Source: Paenibacillus luteus (lineage in GTDB: Bacteria > Bacillota > Bacilli > Paenibacillales > Paenibacillaceae). Taken from it: a stretch of DNA of 37,201 bases. Of the stretch, positions 24,463 through 32,983 are shown piece by piece. Location of the stretch: positions 1 to 37,201 of the forward strand of contig NZ_SKCD01000043.1 in NCBI RefSeq assembly GCF_006542765.1. Reading direction: 5' to 3'. A model generated the notes under the pieces. The model was given only the letters and a program-made list of their open reading frames with translations. It made no database searches and was not told the origin of the DNA. Each line of letters opens with the position of its first letter. The stretch's first letter is position 1. The translations under genes were made by a program, and so were the position numbers.

Positions 24463-25019
24463 TCTTTAAAGTAATCGATGAAATATCCATCCGATTCCCA
24501 ATAATCACCACCATCTAGAAAAATATCTTCAATTTCGCGTTTGGGTTTGCCGCAATTTGTTAGCAGCCACTCCTTCATATAATCAATGCTTTTATTTTCA
24601 TCATCCCAAAAAAAATCCATAATAGCTGATTCCCTCACTCCACTATCAGGAACATAGATAGCAAAAGTCGAATTGAAATATCGAGTTAACTCATACGCTA
24701 CATTTCTCAAATGACCCCTGAAGTCAATTTCCGAATCATTTAATATAAAAGTAAGCCAGCGAGTAAAATGATCGATCTTACATACATGTTCTGAGAAAGT
24801 GAATTTGAGGCAGCAAGGTCCGTAAAGGCATATTTCATCTCCTAGAACCTCTGTATTCACTTCCCACTTCTTATTCACATCATTAGGGTTATATTTTAAC
24901 AGTTCTTCTATGAAAACTGTTATGTACTTAAAGCTACCTGTATTTAACTGCTGAGACATCTGGATTAAATCATTTTTGTTCAATTGATGTCCTATGTAAC
25001 AAACGAAATCCATCCCCAT
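24450..25019 (-). CDS. Hypothetical protein, 189 aa
   Basis: I do not recognise it. The protein is acidic and soluble, with no signal peptide, and begins MGMDFVCYIGHQLNKNDLIQM. Aromatic and acidic residues are abundant, and the end reads DGGDYWESDGYFIDYFKDYTE. Composition and size resemble immunity-type or intracellular partner proteins, but no toxin gene is adjacent, so this is only a thought. GGTGA lies 8 bases before the ATG; an alternative ATG is two codons on. A terminator-like hairpin lies 36 bases upstream of the start. Confidence 0.7.
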   Translation of the reverse strand: MGMDFVCYIGHQLNKNDLIQMSQQLNTGSFKYITVFIEELLKYNPNDVNKKWEVNTEVLGDEICLYGPCCLKFTFSEHVCKIDHFTRWLTFILNDSEIDFRGHLRNVAYELTRYFNSTFAIYVPDSGVRESAIMDFFWDDENKSIDYMKEWLLTNCGKPKREIEDIFLDGGDYWESDGYFIDYFKDYTE

Positions 25020-25054
25020 GATCTAGATCACCACTTCCATACGGCTTTATATAC

Positions 25055-25090
25055 GAAAAAGAGACAGGTCAGCAACATGCTAACTGTCTC
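25055..25090 (-). terminator. Terminator or attenuator just upstream of the 189-aa gene
   Basis: On the minus strand GAGACAG-TTAGCA pairs with TGCTGA-C-CTGTCTC (one bulge) and is followed by a TTTTT run. The only minus-strand gene upstream ends 230 bases earlier. The hairpin lies within 36-71 bases of the next start codon, so it may end read-through or act as a leader attenuator. Confidence 0.7.
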
Positions 25091-25156
25091 CGCAACATTC
25101 GAATTGAACAAGTCCCCGAGCCCACCCTCACCTAAACCATATATCAGCACGTGGTA

Positions 25157-25211
25157 GTTACATTAAACAACATACAGCCTTGTTACATGCTAAAGCGCAC
25201 TCTTGTTACAT
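25157..25211. repeat. Three GTTACAT repeats at 23-25 base spacing
   Basis: GTTACAT occurs at 25157-25163, 25182-25188 and 25205-25211; the last two are part of the perfect 10-mer CTTGTTACAT. The surrounding 25091-25320 has no gene. Spaced repeats of this kind resemble the multiple terminal repeats of IS21-type elements or a regulator's array. Confidence 0.45.
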
Positions 25212-25320
25212 TATTGGGCTAATTCGTTATGTTTTGTAAATATGGCCCGGCATTTACATCAAGGTCCAACTACCCGTTGGGGGGTTGTGCTCGCTTATAT
25301 GATTTCGGCTACCAACTTGT

Positions 25321-25782
25321 TTAACTATCCAGTAAATCCGTGCTCCAATTCTTCTCTTGTATCTTAAAGTCCAGCTCACGGTATTTCCTTGACAGCTCGT
25401 CAACCTCTTTTTGAAGAACGGGGATCTCAATGGTGGTGTAAAATTTCACTTCTTGTCGACTGTATCGTTCCTGTTTAATGGAGGCTTCACTTAGCATCTC
25501 ATTTATGATATTCCGATGCTGCATGATACGGTCACGTTCCGACAGCGCTTCTGCTAAGCTTATGCTGGTATCAAACGCACTTAAAGCATTCGTCTTATTA
25601 ATCTTCTTCACCCAGACGGCCAAATCATCGAGCGTCCGCTTTAATTCATCCAACAGCTCGGTTGGCGATTCCGAAGGCTTCTCTCCTTCTTGAACCTTTA
25701 TGACTCTTCCAAGACGCTGCTTGATCTGCGCCACCTTCCGTTGGCAGTCCGCTCGCAATACAAGCGCTTCCGCTAGTCTCAT
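25321..25782 (-). CDS. DIP1984 family protein
   Basis: The helical protein of 153 aa is recognisable from its opening MRLAEALVLRADCQRKVAQI followed by KQRLGRVIKVQEGEKPSE. The middle reads LDDLAVWVKKINKTN and AEALSERDRIMQHRNIINEM, and the end YRELDFKIQEKNWSTDLL. Long amphipathic helices suggest a coiled-coil or bundle. The family (septicolysin-related by annotation) has no established function. GGAGGGG lies 9 bases before the ATG. It is probably monocistronic. Confidence 0.85.
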   Translation of the reverse strand: MRLAEALVLRADCQRKVAQIKQRLGRVIKVQEGEKPSESPTELLDELKRTLDDLAVWVKKINKTNALSAFDTSISLAEALSERDRIMQHRNIINEMLSEASIKQERYSRQEVKFYTTIEIPVLQKEVDELSRKYRELDFKIQEKNWSTDLLDS

Positions 25783-25871
25783 TGCTAATCCCCTCCGCTA
25801 AAGCATAATATACGCTAATAGGACACGCATACGAAAATAGAAATCAGTTACTCTGATACTAGCCTTCTTAT

Positions 25872-26396
25872 TTAAATCTCAGTTAACCCTTGAAAAAACG
25901 ATGGGTCGTCATGAACATTTTCGTATGAAATCCAATTATAATGAATGATTCCCAGCAGGTCTGCGATTAAAAAGGCAGGAGGCGTCTCAAGTGCAAACAA
26001 TTCCTCTATGTCCTTGATTTCAAAAATGGATTCAAAGTTTTCTACAGCATTTCCTTGTTCCAAAATCAGTTTTGCGATCACGTTTACATCTAACTTTTCA
26101 GCTTTAATGACAAGATCGTCTTCCCATGCACAATTGAAATCAAATACGATTTGATTGCTATGATAGACGAGAAGTTCCCATCCATGATCTTCAGCGTACA
26201 CATAATGAACAAGTGTGCCCCTATTTTGTTTCGTTACCTCTTCGTCAGCCGAGAAATCACCATCTGCGACTACAAAAGTCACCCAGCCGTTGGTAGGCTC
26301 AAATACATAGCCATGTTTGCCAGAGCGTTTTAGTAGTGTTATCACCTCTTCTTTGTCACTGGTGCGTAAATGATAGCTTTGACTAAACTCACTCAT
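25872..26396 (-). CDS. Hypothetical protein, 174 aa
   Basis: I do not recognise it. The frame is open to 26561, overlapping the preceding gene, but AGGAGG with a 7-base spacer marks the ATG at 26396, so the protein begins MSEFSQSYHLRTSDKEEVITLL. It is soluble, with beta-rich segments around GYVFEPTNGWVTFVVADGDF and HGWELLVYHSNQIVFDFNCA and a helical C-terminus. The style resembles bacterial SMI1/immunity-like or small stress proteins but lacks a defining motif. The 155 bases before it also read open but without a start signal. Confidence 0.7.
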   Translation of the reverse strand: MSEFSQSYHLRTSDKEEVITLLKRSGKHGYVFEPTNGWVTFVVADGDFSADEEVTKQNRGTLVHYVYAEDHGWELLVYHSNQIVFDFNCAWEDDLVIKAEKLDVNVIAKLILEQGNAVENFESIFEIKDIEELFALETPPAFLIADLLGIIHYNWISYENVHDDPSFFQGLTEI

Positions 26397-26550
26397 TCCA
26401 TTTCCTCCTAGAGCCAATAGCTCATGATCTGAAATTTGTACAAATAGAGGACGATTAACTATTCCTTTAGCCCTAGCATTTGCAGTTCCCCGACTATAGT
26501 TCAAGAATACATAATTTGATAATTTATGTAAACTACTTTTGTTTGTCGCT

Positions 26551-28098
26551 TTAAATACCATCTGCCCCTATATTAATTGATTCACCTTGCGGTCTTGCTT
26601 GACCGTCAATGTCCAAGGTGTTGATGGTCCAACTATATGGACTACCCGCATCGATTGCTGGCGATGCAGCTTTAAGATGAAAATCATTTTTGGCTTGATC
26701 CACAAATTTGGGATCGGCAAAGATAGAGTGGCTATCATTTCCTGTACCGGCCAGGTACGCGGAGAAACCTACATACTCCTTGTTTTTCCAAATCCAAGTT
26801 GCTTTCGAAATGCCTCCTGCAGCGTAATAAAGATTGTAATCTATCTTATTTCCCGAATTTTTCTCCTGTTCGTTGTAGATAAAAACATTCGAAGAATCTG
26901 CAAAAATGATATTATTGGCGATTATATTATTTTTGGTATCGTACTGCAGCAGAATTTGACCACTACCGTCACTCAACGAGTTATTTTGATAAAGGGTATT
27001 GTTGATAATTTTGCAATTTACAGTTGCTCCCCGCTCACTATCGTAGCCGCCCATCGCTATTCCCGTATACCGATTGCTGTAGACGATATTGCTGCGCACG
27101 GTAATATCACTTGTCGCTTTCCCTGCATGCTCACTGGCAATTTCAATACCAATATCATTGTTGTAACTGTAATTACGCTCAATAATGCTGTCTTTCCCTC
27201 CATCAATATAAATGCCGCCAGCTGCGTTGCTATGGTTTGGAAGTGACTTACCGTAAGAAGGGTTAAAGTTAGAGGTGATGTTATACACTCTATTGCCGCT
27301 GACTAATCCGTTTCTCACTTGATCGTAAGTCGGATAGGGCGCTATGCCTTCGAAACCAATGAGATCGATACCAATATTGTCATTATCATGAATGAGATTG
27401 TTTGTAACAGAAAAAGTATCAACATTCCCATTTAAAACAAGGGACTCACTTGAACCAAGTACTAGGTTGTAAAGCTCATTACCATCTATCGTTACATGGT
27501 GCAAGGAGGCGGGTGCATCCGAACCATAAACAGCGATACCGTGGGCGTCTCGTCCAAGTAATTCTCTGCCGATTGGTTCAGCCGTATTTTTAATATCATG
27601 CACTTTGTTATTCAGTAACTTAATATAGCCTCCTGAGCCGTGAACATAAATGCCAATAGGCATTTGTTCATTTTGCGTTGCTATAAAATTACGAATTTCA
27701 AACCCTTTTATCGTGATATGGCTGGCAGATTCAATCTCAACAAGTCCTTGTTGTTCTGAGACAGTAAGCCCGCTTCCATCTATGATTGCCGTTTCTTCCG
27801 GAAAGCTTGCGAAAGTGATCGAACCACTACGGGCTGAGCCAGATCGGATTATTTTAAGCTTCTGCTTGTAAATCCCCCCTCTTACATACACCGTACTGCC
27901 CGGTTTTGCGACGTCTGCTGCATGCTGGAGAGTTTTCCAAGGATATTTTTTGGTGCCCGCGTTGTCATCGTTACCTCTAGAGTCTACATAGTAGATGGAA
28001 GTGACGGGAGTAGTAGAATGGGTACGCAATTGCCCCATCAAAATAAATACAGCTGCAACTGTTAGACCCAGAATGAATAATTTACTCATGGATTGCAT
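26551..28098 (-). CDS. Secreted right-handed parallel beta-helix protein (pectate-lyase-like)
   Basis: The protein of 515 aa has an N-terminal signal or anchor helix (about residues 4-22). The entry motif YYVDSRGNDDNAGTKKYPWK is typical of DUF1565 / pectate-lyase-type beta-helices. Many rungs follow with Asn-rich turns (NNKVHDI, SNIVYSNRYTGIAM, NNTLYQNNS), and the ending SPAIDAGSPY ... IGADGI is frequent in such extracellular helices. PL9-like polysaccharide lyase activity is possible but I cannot assign the catalytic residues. It fits the plant-polymer lifestyle suggested by the arabinan locus. The ATG at 28098 has only a weak AAGG upstream. Confidence 0.85.
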   Translation of the reverse strand: MQSMSKLFILGLTVAAVFILMGQLRTHSTTPVTSIYYVDSRGNDDNAGTKKYPWKTLQHAADVAKPGSTVYVRGGIYKQKLKIIRSGSARSGSITFASFPEETAIIDGSGLTVSEQQGLVEIESASHITIKGFEIRNFIATQNEQMPIGIYVHGSGGYIKLLNNKVHDIKNTAEPIGRELLGRDAHGIAVYGSDAPASLHHVTIDGNELYNLVLGSSESLVLNGNVDTFSVTNNLIHDNDNIGIDLIGFEGIAPYPTYDQVRNGLVSGNRVYNITSNFNPSYGKSLPNHSNAAGGIYIDGGKDSIIERNYSYNNDIGIEIASEHAGKATSDITVRSNIVYSNRYTGIAMGGYDSERGATVNCKIINNTLYQNNSLSDGSGQILLQYDTKNNIIANNIIFADSSNVFIYNEQEKNSGNKIDYNLYYAAGGISKATWIWKNKEYVGFSAYLAGTGNDSHSIFADPKFVDQAKNDFHLKAASPAIDAGSPYSWTINTLDIDGQARPQGESINIGADGI

Positions 28099-28387
28099 GG
28101 AGATTGATCTGCCTTCCCAAAATGTTTTCCTTTCATTATACTACAGCCTTTCAGATAACAGCTCTTATCAGCCTTATTGTTTCAATATAAACACTACTTC
28201 AAAGAAACATCCGTTTTTGCAAAAGCTTCCTTTTCCAAACAGTCACTGGAGAATGAAAGAATCAAGCCAAGTATAATCAGGAGTGAATCTAGACTAGAAA
28301 GTACCTATTGTCTTTAGTATCATGGAATAAACAAGAATGAGTGAAGAAACTAGAAGAGAAATTAAGTTTATAGCTGGAGGAATCACG

Positions 28388-28933
28388 ATGGTTTATGTAG
28401 CATTATTGAGAGGAATTAACGTTGGCGGCAATAATAAAATAGACATGAAGCAGCTCAAGGTTACTTTTGAAGAAGCTGGTTTGAATAAGGTTATGACCTA
28501 CATCAATACTGGAAATATTATTTTTACGGATGATACCCGGTCAACAGAGCAGCTCTCTGAATTGCTGGAGGAGGCGATTCTCCGTGACTTTCGCTTATCC
28601 ATCAAAGTGATGATCCGTTCACTAGAAGCCATTCAGACGATTATGGATGCCCTTCCCGCTACCTGGATGAATGATCCTAACATGAAAAGTGACGTGCTTT
28701 ATTTATGGGATGATGTCAATGAGGAGTCTGTGCTGAAGAAGCTAATTATCAAACCCGATGTCGACCGCGTGATTTACGTCAACGGCGCTATCCTATGGTC
28801 ATTTGACAGAGAACACGCAGGAAAAAGCGGCATGAACAAAATTATTGGTACTAAGCTCTACCAACGAGTAACGGTTCGGAACGTCAATACGGCGCGTAAA
28901 ATATACGAGCTGATGAACGCAGTGGAGCATTAA
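28388..28933 (+). CDS. DUF1697 family protein
   Basis: The protein of 181 aa has the unmistakable DUF1697 opening MVYVALLRGINVGGNNKIDM followed by LKVTFEEAGLNKVMTYINTG and NIIFTDD. Later come WMNDPNMKSDVLYLWDD and the FDREHAGKSGMNKIIGTKLY segment. It is cytoplasmic and of unknown function. The frame is open to 28337, but GGAGGAATCACG directly before the ATG at 28388 and family alignment from memory support this start. It stands alone on the plus strand. Confidence 0.9.
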   Translation: MVYVALLRGINVGGNNKIDMKQLKVTFEEAGLNKVMTYINTGNIIFTDDTRSTEQLSELLEEAILRDFRLSIKVMIRSLEAIQTIMDALPATWMNDPNMKSDVLYLWDDVNEESVLKKLIIKPDVDRVIYVNGAILWSFDREHAGKSGMNKIIGTKLYQRVTVRNVNTARKIYELMNAVEH

Positions 28934-29062
28934 GTTAATGAATATCATAATGGTTAACATTCTATCCATTAATGTCATTCGATAAATTTAGACAATCTCC
29001 AGTCACTTCCACATGCGCCACGCGCCGAAATATGTTTTAATATACCAAAGGAGTGTGATTCA

Positions 29063-29467
29063 ATGGATATCAAATCATTTCTATATCCCAAGAATGAGGT
29101 CTCTTACCTCACGACATCTTCCAATATGAAAGAAGTCATGGATAAATTGGAGGCCAGCCACTATACAGCCATTCCAATCTTGGACGACAATGGCTTATAT
29201 TTCGGAACGTTATCCGAAGGAGATTTGTTATGGAAGCTGAAGTCCACACCTGGCCTGACCTTCGATAACATGCATGAAATTCCTGTGATTTCCATCAAAA
29301 AACGGATGAAAGTCGAATGCGTCGAGATTAACGCCGATTTGGATGATATGCTGGCGCTGGCAGCCGATCAGAACTTCGTTCCGGTCGTAGACGCGAATCG
29401 CGTCTTCCTCGGCATTATTCGCCGCAAAGATATTATTGAATACTATACCCGTAATATTGCGGATTAG
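29063..29467 (+). CDS. CBS-domain pair protein
   Basis: The protein of 134 aa consists of two CBS motifs (about residues 8-60 and 72-130): TSSNMKEVMDKLEASHYTAI with ILDDNGLYFGTLSEGDLLW, and ADLDDMLALAADQNFVPVVD with RVFLGIIRRKDIIEY. CBS pairs bind adenine nucleotides and act as energy sensors; as a stand-alone pair resembling the YkuL type it probably works by contacting a partner protein. AAGGAG precedes the ATG at a normal distance. It ends in a bidirectional terminator. Confidence 0.9.
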   Translation: MDIKSFLYPKNEVSYLTTSSNMKEVMDKLEASHYTAIPILDDNGLYFGTLSEGDLLWKLKSTPGLTFDNMHEIPVISIKKRMKVECVEINADLDDMLALAADQNFVPVVDANRVFLGIIRRKDIIEYYTRNIAD

Positions 29468-29491
29468 TTGGTAATACTTAATGTTGAGAAT

Positions 29492-29524
29492 GAATAAGGC
29501 TGCCTTTCATTGGCAGCCTTATTC
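29492..29524. terminator. Bidirectional terminator between convergent genes
   Basis: GAATAAGGCTGCC / GGCAGCCTTATTC is a 13-bp perfect stem with a 7-base loop. It lies between the CBS gene (plus) and the DUF4179 gene (minus). Confidence 0.85.
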
Positions 29525-29547
29525 TTGTTATTCGTAAGCAGACAATT

Positions 29548-30867
29548 TTATTTTTTTACAGCTACCGGGATAGTTATGGTCTTGTCGTAGGTTTTAATAT
29601 AGTGAAACCCTGCCGCCAATAGGCTCTCCGGCTCCTCGACTGTGTTAAACGAATACGTCTGCTCCCACATGATATTACCGTTTTTCAAATCCCATGGACG
29701 CGATGGGGAAATCGATGCTACGGGTACGACACGCTCACCAGCTTGAACGGATAAATGATCTGTTTCCAAAATTGTAAATTGTTTTCTCGCGATAACGATA
29801 TCATACCCTGTATCGGTTTTTGTTACGCTGCGAATCCATAGCTTCTCATCTCCAATCTTGAAAGATAAGTCTGATGGTGAAGCAAGGGAAATAGGCTCTT
29901 CTATTTTCTGGTACCCTGTGAAATTTTCGAGTACGAGCTCAATGGTTTTCACCTCGTCTGTCGGAAGCACATCAAATTCAAGCTCGAAACCCGGCATGCC
30001 TTTATGCGCCGAACGGTCCGACTGCATACCCCATGATTTCACTTCTGTACCATTCACATATAGCTTTGTGCTGCCTGAAAATCTCGGATATCCCTGATCA
30101 TCCATTTCATAATGCCCCTTCACGATGGTAGAGGTTGGCGAAGCCGTAATTGAGTCATAGTGGACTCTTCCCTCATCGACTGAAACGGATTTCGAAATAT
30201 CCTCTTTCAGTATGCTTTTCATCGCTTTATTGGCTTCATATTTGAAGGAAATCGGATAGGATGCCTTTTCTCCACTTGCTAGCCACTCGCTGAATGTAAC
30301 CGTTAGGGTTCGCGAGAATGGGCTGACCGTCTCAAATTTATATACGCCATCGAACCGCCTCTCGTCTTCGCTGTGATTGCCGCTTCCTTCTTTCGGGTCT
30401 GAATCCGTCAAAAATCCTTCCATTTGACCCACGCCGAAACGAAGCGAACCATTATCCGTAAATACGGAGCCGGACTGTCTATCAATGCTATAGTACATGA
30501 GCAAAGCGTTATCGTCCGCGATAACCCCGTTAATCGTAATGACAGTGCCATCATCAAGCGTCTCGCTTTTGTTGACGGTTTGTCCGTAGCCTTTCTCCGC
30601 GACTTCAGAGAAGCTCAGTGAGCTCAGCTCGATTTTATTAAACAGCTTCCCTCCGTAATACGCAAATGCAGGATATTGATAAGTTCCAACGACCAGCAGG
30701 AGAGCAGCAGCAGCTGAAGCCGTCCATATCCTCGCTCGATTTCTGTTTCTTTTCTTGGTCGGAACATATCCTAGTGCCTTTCGAAGTCGGCCCTCAAGTT
30801 CTGATGGAGCCTGCACGATAGTTAAGGTCTGTTTGTGCTCCTGTAATTTCTGCTCGATCGTTATCAT
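29548..30867 (-). CDS. DUF4179 anti-sigma factor, first module
   Basis: A membrane protein of about 439 aa. A short cytoplasmic N-terminus (MITIEQKLQEHKQ..., about 45 residues) should hold the sigma factor. A single membrane helix follows (IWTASAAAALLLVVGTYQYP), then a large extracellular DUF4179 / DUF5643-like region of beta structure (for example DGTVITINGVIADDNALLMYY). ATG at 30867 is chosen because GGAGG lies 8 bases upstream. That start lies inside the sigma gene, which runs 74 bases further. The anti-sigma role is inferred from context and domain type. Confidence 0.85.
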   Translation of the reverse strand: MITIEQKLQEHKQTLTIVQAPSELEGRLRKALGYVPTKKRNRNRARIWTASAAAALLLVVGTYQYPAFAYYGGKLFNKIELSSLSFSEVAEKGYGQTVNKSETLDDGTVITINGVIADDNALLMYYSIDRQSGSVFTDNGSLRFGVGQMEGFLTDSDPKEGSGNHSEDERRFDGVYKFETVSPFSRTLTVTFSEWLASGEKASYPISFKYEANKAMKSILKEDISKSVSVDEGRVHYDSITASPTSTIVKGHYEMDDQGYPRFSGSTKLYVNGTEVKSWGMQSDRSAHKGMPGFELEFDVLPTDEVKTIELVLENFTGYQKIEEPISLASPSDLSFKIGDEKLWIRSVTKTDTGYDIVIARKQFTILETDHLSVQAGERVVPVASISPSRPWDLKNGNIMWEQTYSFNTVEEPESLLAAGFHYIKTYDKTITIPVAVKK

Positions 30868-31396
30868 AACGATCACCTCCGATCATTGTTTTCAATTTTT
30901 GAATGCCTTGCGAAATTCTTGATTTAATTGTGCCAACCGGTGCTTTGGTTATGTCCGCAATCGTCTGATACGAAAGATCATGCATGTAACGAAGCTCAAT
31001 TGCTTCCCTCTGCCTTACATTCAGATGAGAGAGCAGCAGTTCCATGTCCATCTCAGACTCCGTGTGGCGATAAGGATTATCGTCAGTTAATGCAGCAAGT
31101 AATGGCTCCTCCTCGTCTCCCATCGGAAGATATCGTTCCTGTTTGCGAAGCAATGTTTTGCAGCGATTAACAAGAATCGTTTTGCTCCAGCTGTAGAAGG
31201 CTTCTGTCTTTTGCAATTGATCCAGCTTCTCATAAAGCGTAACAATCATATCTTCCATGGCATCCATTGCGTCATGTTCATTTCTCATATAGCTGTAGGC
31301 AAGACGATAATAAGCGTCCTGATCGGCTAGAATTAGTTGTAATAAAGCTTCCTTGTTGCCTTTTTGGGCTTGTTTGACAAGACGGCTTATATTCAT
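30794..31396 (-). CDS. RNA polymerase sigma factor, ECF type, first module
   Basis: The protein of about 200 aa starts at MNISRLVKQAQKGNKEALLQL. Sigma region 2 is AYYRLAYSYMRNEHDAMDAMEDM with the YSWSKTILVNRCKTLLRK segment. Region 4 is LNVRQREAIELRYMHDLSYQ, then TIADITKAPVGTIKSRISQGIQKLK. About 28 residues follow region 4 (GGDRYDNDRAEITG...), and this tail overlaps the anti-sigma gene by 74 bases. GGGGTG precedes the ATG at 31396; the frame extends to 31474 with no better signal. An inverted repeat AGGGAA-GT-TTCCCT lies upstream at 31480. Confidence 0.88.
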   Translation of the reverse strand: MNISRLVKQAQKGNKEALLQLILADQDAYYRLAYSYMRNEHDAMDAMEDMIVTLYEKLDQLQKTEAFYSWSKTILVNRCKTLLRKQERYLPMGDEEEPLLAALTDDNPYRHTESEMDMELLLSHLNVRQREAIELRYMHDLSYQTIADITKAPVGTIKSRISQGIQKLKTMIGGDRYDNDRAEITGAQTDLNYRAGSIRT

Positions 31397-31479
31397 GTTC
31401 TCACCCCTTTCATAGATAAGAGCTCGCAGAGGCAAATAAAGTTCATTTTGCGCAAAAAAAATCTCCACAACCAAGTCAC

Positions 31480-31493
31480 AGGGAAGTTTCCCT
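31480..31493. promoter_or_regulatory. Small palindrome upstream of the sigma gene
   Basis: AGGGAAGTTTCCCT has 6-bp perfect arms around GT. It includes GGGAAAC on the minus strand, resembling an ECF -35 element, but no matching -10 is clear. Confidence 0.3.
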
Positions 31494-31552
31494 ATCCCTA
31501 GGAGGTTGCGGAGGTAGATAAATTATTGGGCAACGATAACAAAATTTCACAA

Positions 31553-32131
31553 TCAATCAATCGTATAAATAACCCAATCTCCCTGATTGTTCTGTCCAAG
31601 AGCGTACATCATTTTGATATCCTCAATTGTCTGGAGACTTGTATCTAAACGTTGTCCGAGCACGGTAATGTGCAAATGATCGTTTTTCGGATTTGGCTCT
31701 ATGCTCTCGATTTCTGTAAACCGATACTGGAATTGATCACCGTAATAATACTTCATAGCGTCTGCCAGTTTTTCAGACACAAAACCGGATTTATAATCGG
31801 TGTTGCTATGATCAACCAGTGATACGAGATTGTTTTCGAGTGCGGTAAGTACTGACGCCTTCTCATCCATCAACTGATCTTCGTAAGCTTTCAAATCGAT
31901 GAACATTCCCGATTGAAAATTAGATATGTCCTCCTGTTTAGCCTTCGGATTTGCTTGTTCTTCTGGCTCTTTCTGTTCTGATTTTTTGTAATCTGATTCC
32001 ATCTGTTTCAAATCATTTCCAGATGAGTTTACACCAATGTTCGATTCATTTGATTGTATCCCCTCTACTGCGCATGCAGACAAGAGGATGAAGCTTGCCA
32101 ATAGGATGGAAGCCGCGGTCGTTTTAAACAT
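31553..32131 (-). CDS. Lipoprotein of unknown function, 192 aa
   Basis: The signal peptide ends in the lipobox LSAC (Cys20). A charged, low-complexity linker follows (about 30-70, rich in Lys, Glu, Gln, Ser and Asn). The C-terminal domain of about 120 residues starts MFIDLKAYEDQLMDEKASVL and contains MKYYYGDQFQYRFTEIESIE and a final GDWVIYTID. AAGGGTGATATC precedes the ATG. It lies upstream of the first sigma/anti-sigma module on the same strand, with about 150 bases between, so a link is possible but not shown. I do not recognise a family. Confidence 0.78.
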   Translation of the reverse strand: MFKTTAASILLASFILLSACAVEGIQSNESNIGVNSSGNDLKQMESDYKKSEQKEPEEQANPKAKQEDISNFQSGMFIDLKAYEDQLMDEKASVLTALENNLVSLVDHSNTDYKSGFVSEKLADAMKYYYGDQFQYRFTEIESIEPNPKNDHLHITVLGQRLDTSLQTIEDIKMMYALGQNNQGDWVIYTID

Positions 32132-32227
32132 GATATCACCCTTTTTTTAACAGATGATAGTAAGACGACAGTGCTTGTAGAAAAGTTGCGGCCGGTTAAT
32201 GGTATCAAATGTAATCATTGTGGTTAT

Positions 32228-32443
32228 TTATCCCAATAGGTAAAAAATAATTTCTTCATTCGTACTATTTAGAGACCTTGAGAGATCTTCGCGTTTTAAA
32301 CGCAGTTGAAAATAATAAGCAGTACGATTATCCTGATATAAACGATTTTGCACTAGGCTCTTCTCGCACCTTAATCTACTTAAAATTCGTTCATAAAATG
32401 GACTCTCTGTCATGCTATCCACTGAGCCTATGTGAAATATCAC
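32228..32443 (-). CDS. Uncertain small ORF in a decayed region
   Basis: About 71 aa if the GTG at 32443 is used, which has AAGGAG 6 bases upstream; the frame itself runs to 32494. It begins (M)IFHIGSVDSMTESPF and is rich in Arg, Leu and Tyr. It lies just after an epimerase fragment and may be part of the same broken gene or a separate remnant. I do not recognise it. Confidence 0.35.
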   Translation of the reverse strand: MIFHIGSVDSMTESPFYERILSRLRCEKSLVQNRLYQDNRTAYYFQLRLKREDLSRSLNSTNEEIIFYLLG

Positions 32444-32456
32444 CTTTAACTCCTTT

Positions 32457-32549
32457 TCAATCATGATAGAGATCAAAGTCATTTTTGAATTCATCGATTA
32501 AAGCTTTTCCTACGAGGCCGCTTGCACCTGATATAAGCATCTTTTGCAT
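32457..32549 (-). pseudogene. N-terminal fragment of a NAD(P)-dependent epimerase/reductase
   Basis: GAGGAG followed by consecutive ATG codons opens a frame reading MQKMLISGASGLVGKAL and then IDEFKNDFDLYHD before TGA. The G-A-S-G-L-V-G loop is the Rossmann nucleotide-binding motif of the NAD(P)-dependent SDR/NmrA-type proteins. Only 31 codons remain of a protein normally over 200 aa, so this is a truncated remnant. Confidence 0.65.
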
Positions 32550-32647
32550 CATCATTTCTCCTCTAAAAATAGCGTCCACGACTTTGGTCTTGTTCCGCCA
32601 CCTGCTGCAGTCCGTTCTAAATCGCTAAATTCTCCGGTACAGTATAG

Positions 32648-32948
32648 CCAAACCTTTTCGAGGAGCGATTGGCAATGAATTACGATCATAAAGTGTACAA
32701 TGTTGAACGTCATTAAGCATTGGGATACGGAAAAGTAGCAGTGGGCTTCGAATACCGAGTATTTCAAGAACATGGACTGGGAGACGTTCCAGAAGGAATA
32801 CCGCGACGCAATCGACTTTCGAAAAATGTTGCAGATGGTACCGGGGATTGGGGCAGTGGCAGGCGCTTGGGCAAATTACACTATTCTCTAGGAGCTTCGC
32901 GAATCGGCAATGAACGCTTATCGGTTGCGAAGATTGAACTTTGGTTAA
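32648..32948 (+). pseudogene. Broken 3' end of an EcsC-family gene
   Basis: Two plus-strand frames together give the C-terminus of an EcsC-family protein. The first reads PNLFEERLAMNYDHKVYNVERH, then TAA, then ALGYGKVAVGF. The second continues ASNTEYFKNMDWETFQKEYR and DAIDFRKMLQMVPGIGAVAG, then AWANYTIL, TAG (32889), ELRESAMNAYRLRRLNFG. Two stops and one frameshift in some 100 codons, and no N-terminal part, mark a relic. A hairpin at 32984 may be its old terminator. Confidence 0.65.
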
Positions 32949-32983
32949 TCATTATCATGCTGTCCGTTCATTTAATAGATTCT

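Noticed and set aside
26397..26561. Extension of the 174-aa gene upstream to 26561
   Set aside because: The longer form overlaps the preceding gene and has no ribosome binding site, while AGGAGG stands correctly before the ATG at 26396.
26587..27246. Open frame of 219 codons on the plus strand
   Set aside because: It lies wholly antisense to the beta-helix gene, has no ribosome binding site and gives Cys/Ile-rich text without domain features.
32552..32773. 73-codon minus-strand frame
   Set aside because: It is antisense to the ecsC relic and has no start signal or recognisable sequence.
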